10,211 bases of DNA from an uncultured Thalassolituus sp. (lineage in GTDB: Bacteria; Pseudomonadota; Gammaproteobacteria; Pseudomonadales; Oceanobacteraceae). A model generated the notes under the pieces. That model was not told the origin of the DNA. It did no database searches and saw nothing but the letters and a program-made list of their open reading frames with translations. Positions 1 to 6,787 of this stretch are shown piece after piece. Position numbers and translations under genes: made by a program. The stretch is taken from contig CAJXIT010000107.1 of assembly GCA_913054055.1 (NCBI GenBank), forward strand, positions 1 through 10,211. The letters are read 5' to 3'. The stretch's first letter is position 1, and every line of letters begins with the position of its first letter.

Positions 1-24
1 CCCTACACGACGCTCTTCCGATCT
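1..24 (+). other. Illumina TruSeq adapter remnant (non-biological sequence)
   Basis: The first 24 bases match, base for base, the 3' part of the Illumina TruSeq universal/read-1 adapter (it ends GCTCTTCCGATCT). Genomic sequence starts at base 25, inside a coding frame. This is an untrimmed library artefact at a contig end and not organismal DNA. The adapter happens to be open in the frame of the following gene, so automatic gene callers may extend the protein into it. Confidence 0.97.
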
Positions 25-539
25 ACAACTATGGTCTTGCTCAATATGCGAGCAAACACGATTACATGACTGAAACTACAGACTTAAGCAACGACATTAT
101 GGTGGCTTTTTTAGAAGGTCGCCAGCTAATTACCGATAACCATGGCACGACCCCAGTTGTTGGTGACGCGCTTCATACTCGCCTTGAAGGTATTTCAGAT
201 CGTGCTGTTAAGGGCTTAGAAAAAGTAATTGCTATTTCAGTTGTTAAATACATCAATGCAACTATTGAGCAGATTAATGCATATGTCGCCGAAGGTGATG
301 TAACCAATTTGGCTAAATACTGGTCTGAACTGAAAGGCTTTGCACTTGGTTTGCAATTTAATCCAAGTCCTGTGTTAAGCTTTGCTGATCAAATCACATT
401 GCATTCTAAAATTGGCCAGTCGCCAATTACAGAAATTGGTAATGATAAAGCAGCCTATATTGCGAAATTAGAAGAAGCTCGTACTCTAGTGGTTGAAGCC
501 TACGGTTTTGACGCTACAGCCGCTGAAGCTTGGGACTAA
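25..539 (+). CDS. DUF4856-type protein, C-terminal part (5' truncated)
   Basis: This is the 3' part of a gene whose beginning is lost at the contig end. The reading frame (codons in phase with 27-29) is open from the adapter junction through to the TAA at 537-539. The ATG at 66 is therefore internal: the codons before it read YNYGLAQYASKHDY in the same frame, and no ribosome-binding site precedes it. About 171 codons remain. The protein is acidic and helix-rich, with a YWSELKGFALGLQFNPS segment near the middle. I associate this with the C-terminal half of DUF4856 proteins, which are envelope proteins often encoded next to imelysin genes. The imelysin gene directly downstream supports the call. 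Biochemical function is unknown; a role in iron acquisition is inferred only from neighbours. Any signal peptide would be in the missing N-terminus. The family name is from memory and moderately sure. Confidence 0.75.
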
Positions 540-557
540 GATTTAGTTAATTATATT

Positions 558-581
558 AAGGCCGTCTTTGACGGCCTTTTT
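558..581 (+). terminator. Rho-independent terminator between DUF4856-type gene and imelysin gene
   Basis: A 9-bp perfect stem (AAGGCCGTC, loop TTT, GACGGCCTT) is followed by a T run at 577-581. It sits 19 bases after the stop of the upstream gene and 18 bases before the next start. The imelysin gene must therefore be read through or have its own promoter. Confidence 0.9.
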
Positions 582-599
582 GCGTTTGAGGTATTAAGT

Positions 600-1802
600 A
601 TGAAAATCAAAAGCATAATTTTATTATTGGCCAGTGTGGCTTTAGTTGGTTGTGGAGGTTCAGGTTCTACATCAAGCGCTACTGATGCATGTACTGAGCT
701 ATCTAGCGATACCTTTAGTTGCGATGGGATGCTAAATGACTTGGTGGCTGATGGCGTTTTACCCATTGTCCAAGATTTAGAGACTAAGTTAAATGATCTG
801 GATTCGGCAGTAGCTACGTACTGTTCAGATGATTCTAAACTCCCGGAAGCAAAAGCTGCTTGGACAGCGGTCATGGCTCCATTGCAGCAATTACAGGTTA
901 TGAACTTTGGCCCTAATACAAGCTCAGACTCTGGCTTGCTGCCTTTGTATGATTGGCAAACTGCTCACCCGGTAAATATAGATACAGCTATTGCGCAAAA
1001 TGCACTGGCTGCCGAAAGTAAACTTTCAGTAATCGATAATGAAAAGGATCTGGTTGCGGTTGAGTATGTACTTTTTGATGTGGCCGCAGTTCAAATAGGG
1101 GCTTCTGAAAATCCAAATACCACGGCATGGAGGGCAGGGAAAACGGATGAAGAAATTCAGCAAGATCGCTGTGATTATGCGAACTTGGTAACCAGTTCGT
1201 TAAAGGCTCATGGAGAATCTTTAAATGAAGCTTGGCAACAATATGATGTATTGGCATCTTCAAGTACCTCACAAGCTGCCGCTAATAAGGTAGCGGAAGC
1301 ATTATTTTATATTGATAAAATAACCAAAGATGAAAAGATTAAAACGGTATTGCCTCAAGCTGATGATAATGAATCAGCTTTTGATGCTTCAGTTTTAGAA
1401 TCTCAATTTGCTAAACAAAGTAAAGAAGCTATTTTAAATAACCTGATTGGCGCTCGAATTATTTTAACGCTAACTGATACTAAAGATGGATTGGACGGAT
1501 ACTTGATTGCTGCCGGACAGCAAGATGTTGCTGTTGATATGGTGCTTACATTGGCTGTAGCAATAAGTAATTTGAATTTAATGACAGGTGACGCATTTGA
1601 TGCCGTGAACAATGCAAATGACGAAGCGGCCTGTAAAAACTATTCTTCTGGGAGCTTGTCATACACAACAGCAAATTCGGATATCGAACTATTTTGTGCT
1701 TTACAGCATAACATTAAAAACTTTACAGATATTCTAAAAGGTGACTTCACATTCTTAACTAGTTTTACGGTTCCTGCCAGTGCAAGCGGTGACAATGATT
1801 AA
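600..1802 (+). CDS. Imelysin-family lipoprotein
   Basis: A 400-residue envelope protein of the imelysin (peptidase M75/IrpA-like) family, whose members are periplasmic or outer-membrane proteins linked to iron acquisition. The start is ATG 600, with GAGG at 588-591 eight bases upstream. The N-terminus is a lipoprotein signal (MKIKSIILLLASVALVGC) with lipobox LVGC and lipidated Cys18. Gly at +2 predicts outer-membrane sorting, and a Ser/Gly linker follows. Family landmarks are AAWTAVMAPLQQLQVMNFGP (about 86-105), AVEYVLFD (about 153-160) and RCDYANLV (about 190-197), with a predicted second helical bundle in the C-terminal half. The GxHxxE signature of insulin-cleaving imelysins is replaced by D150-L-V-A-V-E155, so the metal-binding His is missing. 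A binding role is more likely than a peptidase role. It lies downstream of the DUF4856-type gene and is followed by its own terminator. Confidence 0.9.
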   Translation: MKIKSIILLLASVALVGCGGSGSTSSATDACTELSSDTFSCDGMLNDLVADGVLPIVQDLETKLNDLDSAVATYCSDDSKLPEAKAAWTAVMAPLQQLQVMNFGPNTSSDSGLLPLYDWQTAHPVNIDTAIAQNALAAESKLSVIDNEKDLVAVEYVLFDVAAVQIGASENPNTTAWRAGKTDEEIQQDRCDYANLVTSSLKAHGESLNEAWQQYDVLASSSTSQAAANKVAEALFYIDKITKDEKIKTVLPQADDNESAFDASVLESQFAKQSKEAILNNLIGARIILTLTDTKDGLDGYLIAAGQQDVAVDMVLTLAVAISNLNLMTGDAFDAVNNANDEAACKNYSSGSLSYTTANSDIELFCALQHNIKNFTDILKGDFTFLTSFTVPASASGDND

Positions 1803-1826
1803 GACTTAAGTTTAAAGCCTATCATT

Positions 1827-1855
1827 AAAAGTGCCGAGCGATGTTCGGCATTTTT
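1827..1855. terminator. Bidirectional terminator between convergent imelysin and hydroxylase genes
   Basis: Stem TGCCGA (1832-1837) pairs with TCGGCA (1845-1850) around a 7-base loop. TTTTT follows on the plus strand, and AAAA precedes the stem at 1827-1830, which gives a T run on the minus strand. It sits between two genes that converge (stops at 1802 and 1880), so it probably serves both. Confidence 0.85.
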
Positions 1856-1879
1856 GTGTAAAGGTTAAAATGTTTAGTG

Positions 1880-2767
1880 TCATTTCCATTTTATATTTTG
1901 CATCATTAACTGTTTTAAAAGCGGCTGGGCCTGTTCAGGCAGCTTGTAGCTTTTATCACCACTTCTATAACTCCCCAACATACGATCCCAAATACTCAAT
2001 ACTGAACCATAATTATACTTCATGGTTGTCACACCATGATGAGCCTGATGCATGGCCGGGCTAATGAATAGATTTTCAAATGTACCGTAACTCACCGGAA
2101 TCTGTGAGTGTCGTAAGTTGGCTCCTAAAAAGTTAAACACTAATACCCATATTGTAGCCCCCCAAACCTGCCAGCTATCCGCTTGAAAGCCCACAAAATA
2201 AAAACTAGCCCCTGCACAAGTACCGTGTATAAGACTGCTGCGCATTTGATATAACAGACTTTCTAATGGATGAATTCGTAGCGTGGTTAACGGCGTTAGG
2301 GTACTGGCACTGTGATGAACCTGATGCAATCGAAATAAAAAGTCGAATTTGTGCATTAACCAGTGAAGTAAGAATCGTGAGGCATCATCCAGCAAAAATA
2401 AGATGAAGGTATAGGCTCCTAATATAATAAAGCTATTACTTGCATAGGTACCTGGTTCTGTGGCGGCTCCAAATAATCGTAAAAAGTTAAGAGTGGTCAG
2501 CGCGATACTCAGTGTGATGGCCAGCCAGCTAAAACCAAGGGCTAAAAAAAGACCGCGGTTAAATAGAATTAAAAAATAGTCTTGGTAGCTGCTGATATTA
2601 AACCAGTAGTCCTTTGTAAAAATTTGGGTGATATAGTGTTTACGTTTACCCTATGCAAGTGCAGCCCATATTAAAGCTACCCCAAAGGAAGTAATCCAAA
2701 ACGCAAAATGGGTACGTTCGCTGGGCTCTAAAAACCAATCAAAGAAAGGATAAAGGTCGATATTCAC
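1880..2767 (-). pseudogene. Fatty acid hydroxylase / sterol desaturase family gene with an in-frame TAG
   Basis: On the minus strand one frame reads continuously as a membrane-bound di-iron fatty acid hydroxylase/sterol desaturase (FA_hydroxylase superfamily), interrupted once by TAG at 2653-2651 (codon 39 from the proposed start). Residues before it (DLYPFFDWFLEPSERTHFAF, then WITSFGVALIWAALA) and after it (GKRKHYITQIFTKDYWF) fit the family N-terminus in the same phase, so this is a point nonsense change, not a frameshift. The metal-binding histidines are all present in this numbering: H135xxxH139, H148xxH151H152, H220 and H240xxH243H244. Hydrophobic segments lie around residues 66-120 and 195-215. 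No ATG is available upstream; GTG 2767 is the only plausible start after the TAG at 2797-2795. The 3' portion could restart at TTG 2395, but that would lose the N-terminal membrane segments. Substrate is unknown. It is convergent with the imelysin gene and divergent from the TonB receptor gene. It could be a real pseudogene or a base-call error. Confidence 0.8.
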
Positions 2768-2831
2768 TGGAGTTAAGCCTAAGCAAGTTAAGAGCTAAAA
2801 GGGTGCTTTATGGTGAAATTTTAACCTAAAA

Positions 2832-2850
2832 CAAATTCATATTCATTCTC
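2832..2850. promoter_or_regulatory. Putative Fur box at the TonB-receptor promoter
   Basis: By eye the 19 bases CAAATTCATATTCATTCTC match the classical Fur consensus (GATAATGATAATCATTATC) at 13 of 19 positions. The site lies in the divergent intergenic region and overlaps the -35/spacer of the proposed receptor promoter, where a repressor would block RNA polymerase. Iron-loaded Fur repression of a FecA-like receptor is established in related bacteria; the site itself is inferred. Confidence 0.6.
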
Positions 2851-2864
2851 ATTTGTGTTTAAAT
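2836..2864 (+). promoter_or_regulatory. Candidate sigma70 promoter for the TonB-dependent receptor
   Basis: TTCATA (2836-2841) and TTAAAT (2859-2864) are separated by 17 bases, and each matches its consensus hexamer at 4 of 6 positions. The predicted transcript would start near 2871, upstream of the Shine-Dalgarno at 2889-2895. This suits a GTG start at 2900 and not one at 2855. The hexamers are weak, so the call is tentative. Confidence 0.4.
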
Positions 2865-2888
2865 GCGCAGCATTGTCATTACTCTATA

Positions 2889-2895
2889 TTAGGTG
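2889..2895 (+). promoter_or_regulatory. Ribosome-binding site deciding the GTG 2900 start
   Basis: TTAGGTG lies four bases before GTG 2900. AGGTG pairs with the 3' side of the anti-Shine-Dalgarno, for which short spacing is normal. GTG 2855 is preceded only by the AT-rich promoter/Fur region and has no comparable match. Confidence 0.6.
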
Positions 2896-2899
2896 TGCC

Positions 2900-5104
2900 G
2901 TGTCATCTGTTTTAGCTCGCTCTATTGCCACAATAACCGCTCTATTTATCGCTCAATCAGCCATCTCAGAAGAATCTGTTGAGCTACAGCAAGTTTTTAT
3001 TACGGGTGGTGCCAATGAAATTCAAACCCAACCGGGCAGTGCGACACTGATTGATGAAATGGCTTTAGAGCAGTTTGAGTACACGGATATTCACCGTGTA
3101 TTAAACGAAGTGCCGGGTATTAATCTACAAGAAGAAGATGGTTATGGCTTGCGCCCGAATATCGGCATGCGAGGTTCAAGCCCTGAGCGCAGTAAAAAAG
3201 TCACCATCATGGAAGACGGCATTCTTTCTGGCCCAGCGCCTTACTCTGCACCTGCCGCGTATTATTTTCCTAACGTGTCTCGCATGAGTGCGGTGGAAGT
3301 CTTCAAAGGCCCTTCAGCCATTCAATATGGCCCAGCCACCGTAGCCGGCGCTGTAAATTTAGTAAGCAGAGCAATTCCTTATGCGCCTGAAGGTGAGTTA
3401 GATTTACAGTTGGGCAGTTACGAATTTAAACGTTTGAACGCCTATTATGGCGAGCAAGTTGGCGACTTTGGGTATGTGGTAGAGGCTCTGCATGCCAGCA
3501 CGACTGGGTTTAAAGATTTAGACGTAAGTGAATTTGATGATCTAGGCACAGGCTTTGAGCGCAACGATTTTAGCTTAAAAACCAGTTACGACATTAATGG
3601 CGAATACCGTCAGCGTGTCACTTTAAAATTAGGCTATGCCGATGAGCAATCTAATGAAACCTATGTGGGCTTAAGCAAAGATGATTTTGATGCCGATCCA
3701 TTTCGCCGCTATGCCGCCAGTGCTTTGGATAATATGCAGTGGGAGCATACCCAATTTCAATTAACCCATGTGTTTGAACCTAGTTTAACCAGCACGGTTA
3801 CCACAGATGTGTATCGCAATGATTTCCAGCGTGATTGGTTTAAGCTGAATGGTTTTAATGGATCAAGCATTCCAAGTATTGAAGAAATACTAAAACATCC
3901 AACTACGGGCAGTAATAGTTCTTATTATGAGGTCTTAACGGGTGAAAGAAATACCACCAGTTCTGCAACGGAGTTATTGGTTGGTAACAATGGTCGGGAA
4001 TTCATTAGTCAGGGTATTCAAACTAAGTTTAATTCAGATGTGTTTGCATTTGGCTTGCCTCACGAGTTAGAAGTGGGTGTGAGACTGCATATGGATGAAA
4101 TCAAGCGTCATCATACCGAACAATCTTATGACATGACGGATAGCGGCTTGAAAGTGACCACTGGAAGCTCGCTACTTACGACAAAAGTAAACAAGGGCGA
4201 AGCCCAAGCGCTCGCAGTTTATATTAAAGATGATATTAAAATTGACGAGACAACTTTTAGCTTGGGTTTACGCAGCGAAACCATTGAAACAACTTTATCG
4301 GATGCATCTTTTTCTGAGTCAAAAGAAAGTACAGAAAGTGTATTGGTTCCGGGAGCGGGTGTGTTTACTCAGCTGACAGAAAACTTTGGTTTATTAGCAG
4401 GTATACACAAAGGGTATGTGGCAACGGCTCCCGGCCAAGAGGGAGATATCGAACCTGAAGAAAGCATTAACTCCGAATTTGGTTTTCGCCTAAATGGAAA
4501 ATACAATGTAGAAGTAGTAGCTTATATCAATGATTACAGCAACCTAAAAGAATCATGCAATGCCAGTAACGGTTGTTCAACGGCTCAGTTGGATAGCGAA
4601 TTCAATGGTGGTGAAGTCTTGGTATACGGTGTTGAAAGCCATATGAAAACCGAACATGAAATAGCCCCTGCCATGTCGATACCATTCAGTGTGACATACA
4701 CCTTTACGCAAACCGAATTTGAAAACAGTTTTGTTGATCAGTCTGGTGTATTTAAAACAAAAGGTGAAACAGTAGAGGTAGGGGATCAACTTGCCTATGT
4801 ACCTGCCCACCGATTAAATATCAAAACAGGATTACAAACTGAAAAATGGCAGCTGATGCTTAATGCCTTATATCAAGGAGAAATGCGTACTGATGCGGGT
4901 CAGGGAAGCATCGCTGATGAAGATAAAATTGATGCCTATATGGTGCTGGATTTAGCGGCTAATTACCAGGTGTTACCCGAGTTAAAAATTTACAGTACTG
5001 TAGACAATTTACTGGGCGAAGAATATTTAGTGGCCGCCCAGCCTATGGGTTATCGACCGGGCAAGCCTAGAGCGATTCATCTTGGTGCTAAATATCAATT
5101 TTAG
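2900..5104 (+). CDS. TonB-dependent outer-membrane receptor, FecA-like
   Basis: A 734-residue gated outer-membrane receptor that would import a ferric chelate using TonB/ExbBD energy. From GTG 2900 it begins with a Sec signal peptide (MSSVLARSIATITALFIAQSAIS, cleavage after about residue 23). The frame also opens at GTG 2855, but that adds 15 residues that spoil the signal and has no ribosome-binding site. A TonB-box-like stretch (QQVFITG, about 30-36) leads into the plug, with NIGMRGSSPERS (about 87-98) and EVFKGPSAIQYGPATVAGA (about 133-151). The rest is a 22-strand-type barrel ending in GYRPGKPRAIHLGAKYQF with the C-terminal Phe needed for Bam assembly. Plug motifs resemble the ferric-citrate receptor group (COG4772). 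The true ligand cannot be read from sequence, and no fecIR-type regulators are present. There is no extended N-terminal signalling domain. Regulation by Fur is inferred from the upstream site. Terminator at 5139-5166. Confidence 0.9.
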   Translation: MSSVLARSIATITALFIAQSAISEESVELQQVFITGGANEIQTQPGSATLIDEMALEQFEYTDIHRVLNEVPGINLQEEDGYGLRPNIGMRGSSPERSKKVTIMEDGILSGPAPYSAPAAYYFPNVSRMSAVEVFKGPSAIQYGPATVAGAVNLVSRAIPYAPEGELDLQLGSYEFKRLNAYYGEQVGDFGYVVEALHASTTGFKDLDVSEFDDLGTGFERNDFSLKTSYDINGEYRQRVTLKLGYADEQSNETYVGLSKDDFDADPFRRYAASALDNMQWEHTQFQLTHVFEPSLTSTVTTDVYRNDFQRDWFKLNGFNGSSIPSIEEILKHPTTGSNSSYYEVLTGERNTTSSATELLVGNNGREFISQGIQTKFNSDVFAFGLPHELEVGVRLHMDEIKRHHTEQSYDMTDSGLKVTTGSSLLTTKVNKGEAQALAVYIKDDIKIDETTFSLGLRSETIETTLSDASFSESKESTESVLVPGAGVFTQLTENFGLLAGIHKGYVATAPGQEGDIEPEESINSEFGFRLNGKYNVEVVAYINDYSNLKESCNASNGCSTAQLDSEFNGGEVLVYGVESHMKTEHEIAPAMSIPFSVTYTFTQTEFENSFVDQSGVFKTKGETVEVGDQLAYVPAHRLNIKTGLQTEKWQLMLNALYQGEMRTDAGQGSIADEDKIDAYMVLDLAANYQVLPELKIYSTVDNLLGEEYLVAAQPMGYRPGKPRAIHLGAKYQF

Positions 5105-5138
5105 ATTTTCAGTTTTAGTGCCCTTTCAGTAATTTAAG

Positions 5139-5166
5139 AAACCAGCATTACAAGCTGGTTTTTTTT
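5139..5166 (+). terminator. Rho-independent terminator of the TonB-receptor gene
   Basis: Stem AAACCAGC (5139-5146) pairs with GCTGGTTT (5154-5161) around loop ATTACAA and runs into eight T residues (5159-5166). It lies 34 bases past the receptor stop and separates it from the downstream three-gene operon. Confidence 0.92.
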
Positions 5167-5269
5167 GGGATAAAGAATAGCTGGATTTTGTATATCAAAA
5201 ATGTCTATAGACTGCTTCACACTTTTTCCATAGTATTTAAAGAAATGATGATTGACTATAAATAATATT

Positions 5270-5755
5270 ATGAAGCTCTCTAACCCAGATAATCTGTTAA
5301 AGACTATTACGTTTTTCTTGCTCACTCTCATGCTCTCGGCATGTGAGGGTGAAATAAATACCAATGAGAATGCCTTTGGTGATGTACCGTCTCCTATTTC
5401 AAATGATGCTGACAATAATGATGACTACTTTCATGCAACCATCTTAACTAAAGAGGTATTACGCACGGACTCATTAAGTGGTGAAGATATGGTGGATTAC
5501 TTCGTCGTTTATATGGGAAATCAGGTATACAAAACATATACCATTGATTTGATTAATCTGTCGGGTGAAGGCAATGCTGATATTGAACTCATGAGTGAAT
5601 ATTCCAATAGATTAAGCTGGTCAGACAATGAAGGGGCAGAACCTGACACCATTAAATATTGGCGGGGTTACACCAAAAGCGAGGGTGAAATAGTTTACAT
5701 AAGAGTAATTAATCGCTCAGGTACTGATATTAGCTATAGCTTGGAGGTGAATTAA
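5270..5755 (+). CDS. Predicted outer-membrane lipoprotein with PPC-like domain (first gene of lipoprotein-barrel-lipoprotein operon)
   Basis: A 161-residue protein from ATG 5270. An in-frame TTG at 5252 would add six residues; neither start has a clear Shine-Dalgarno. The N-terminus is a lipoprotein signal: hydrophobic ITFFLLTLMLSAC with lipobox LSAC, lipidated Cys25 and Glu at +2. An acidic Asn/Asp-rich linker (SNDADNNDDY) follows. The remainder alternates like a beta-sandwich: a GEDMVDYFVVYMG segment, YTIDLINLSGEGNADIELMS, LSWSDNEG and a final strand IVYIRVINRSGTDISYSLEV. That arrangement resembles bacterial pre-peptidase C-terminal (PPC) domains, but the family is inferred from pattern. 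The gene overlaps the next by one base and shares layout with the third gene of the operon, suggesting duplication. Function unknown. No peptidase or catalytic motif is visible. Confidence 0.8.
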   Translation: MKLSNPDNLLKTITFFLLTLMLSACEGEINTNENAFGDVPSPISNDADNNDDYFHATILTKEVLRTDSLSGEDMVDYFVVYMGNQVYKTYTIDLINLSGEGNADIELMSEYSNRLSWSDNEGAEPDTIKYWRGYTKSEGEIVYIRVINRSGTDISYSLEVN

Positions 5756-6786
5756 TGCAAGTCATAATGAAAGGTATATGCTTTAGTATCCTGTTCGTAT
5801 TGGTATCAAACCAAGCGGTCTCACAGAATGGAAACTATACGTCAATTACGTTTAAAAAATCTGTATGGTCTGGGAGTTCTTATGTCGGAGATTTATCCGA
5901 CTGGGTTCATTTTCATGATGGTAATGCAACCGTTGTAGAATACCGTGCTCCGGAATCCAGTTTTAGTTTCAGTGCGGCCATTCGAGAAGCAGAGGATGGT
6001 AGCAATGAGCTTGAATCTTTAGTTGGTGCAACTGAAATAGGCGGCGCATATTTAAAAATAGAAACAGGCGGAGCGGATGGTCAGATATATAACGATGATC
6101 CTTTTGAGCCCGTGTTAATGCCGGAAACCCAAAAATTTACGACACAATTAGATATCGTAGCTTTAGGAACTCAATGGAAAAATGACACTGGGATTAAATA
6201 TGGTATGGCTTGGGTACACTTAAAGCAGCCTGCTGAAATAGATCTTACTTATTACTCTATTTTCCCCAGTTCTGGTGGCGGTGCTTTCGCACCAAGTTTT
6301 GCGCACAGTGCAATCGACCCTGAATTTTCGACTCATATTATTGGAGCATGGGCAGACGTTGATAGCTTAAATAGCTTCATGAAAGGACAAAGTACCATTT
6401 ACTCTAGCCCAACTATAAGTGGTAATTTTCTTCGTGGTTTGGCACTGGATGTAGAGATCGTTGCTGGCTTGTATTTTAGTGATCCTGGGGCTGATTTAGA
6501 AACAGCGATTAAAGAAAAGTATGGTTTAGATTATGAGTATGTAGATAGTTCAGGCTTAGCTTGGACAGTGAGTTATAAATTAGCATACAACCTTGTATAT
6601 CGTTCGCAAGAGGAATTGGCATTTGGTATACAAATAGGGCTAGAGGGTCGAGCATTACAAACGTTATTTGAAATACCTGAAGATAAAACAGTGGCAAGAC
6701 GAGACCAAGTAATTGGTAAAATTGGTATTGGTGATAATGACTCTTACCAATGGGGCCCATATCTACGTTTAGCAATGGTGTATTAA
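5755..6786 (+). CDS. Predicted outer-membrane beta-barrel protein, family not recognised
   Basis: A 343-residue secreted protein I cannot assign to a named family. The start at ATG 5755 shares its A with the TAA of the preceding gene (TAATG) and has a strong GGAGGTG at 5743-5749. A second in-frame ATG at 5767 would give a shorter signal peptide. The signal is MKGICFSILFVLVSNQAVSQ, with cleavage near AVS-Q. No long hydrophobic helices follow. The mature part is rich in Gly, Ser and aromatic residues with alternating strands, such as WTVSYKLAYNLVYR, ELAFGIQIGLEGRALQTLF and the closing strand YQWGPYLRLAMVY, which ends in Tyr like Bam-assembled barrels. The size suits an 8-12-strand barrel. It sits between two lipoprotein genes with near-zero spacing, so a complex of barrel and lipoproteins at the outer membrane is a reasonable inference. 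An alternative is a secreted beta-rich periplasmic protein. Confidence 0.7.
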   Translation: MQVIMKGICFSILFVLVSNQAVSQNGNYTSITFKKSVWSGSSYVGDLSDWVHFHDGNATVVEYRAPESSFSFSAAIREAEDGSNELESLVGATEIGGAYLKIETGGADGQIYNDDPFEPVLMPETQKFTTQLDIVALGTQWKNDTGIKYGMAWVHLKQPAEIDLTYYSIFPSSGGGAFAPSFAHSAIDPEFSTHIIGAWADVDSLNSFMKGQSTIYSSPTISGNFLRGLALDVEIVAGLYFSDPGADLETAIKEKYGLDYEYVDSSGLAWTVSYKLAYNLVYRSQEELAFGIQIGLEGRALQTLFEIPEDKTVARRDQVIGKIGIGDNDSYQWGPYLRLAMVY

Positions 6787-6787
6787 A

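Noticed and set aside
530..557. Possible promoter (TTGGGA, 16-base spacer, TATATT) for the imelysin gene
   Set aside because: The predicted transcript would start inside the terminator stem, and the -35 is weak. It was kept only as an idea in the terminator finding.
551..874. Minus-strand open frame of 107 codons over the start of the imelysin gene
   Set aside because: It is antisense to the lipoprotein signal and mature N-terminus and includes the terminator; no recognisable product.
1831..2064. Plus-strand open frame of 77 codons after the imelysin gene
   Set aside because: It begins inside the terminator hairpin and lies antisense to the hydroxylase coding sequence, whose histidine motifs show the real strand.
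1880..2395. The 171-residue minus-strand frame starting at TTG 2395 as a complete gene
   Set aside because: Family-like coding sequence continues in the same frame upstream to about 2767 and is interrupted only by one TAG. The short version lacks the N-terminal membrane segments.
2855..2899. GTG 2855 as the TonB-receptor start
   Set aside because: It overlaps the promoter/Fur-like region, has no Shine-Dalgarno, and adds 15 residues (including Cys and charged residues) before a normal signal peptide. GTG 2900 fits better.
5245..5265. Tiny open frame (ATG ATG ... TAA, six codons) just before the first lipoprotein gene
   Set aside because: Such short frames occur by chance in AT-rich leaders. 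Only a weak AAAGAA precedes it, and no regulatory residues or attenuator hairpin follow.
5134..5415. Minus-strand open frame of 93 codons
   Set aside because: It covers the receptor terminator and the antisense of a clear lipoprotein signal sequence, and shows no family features.
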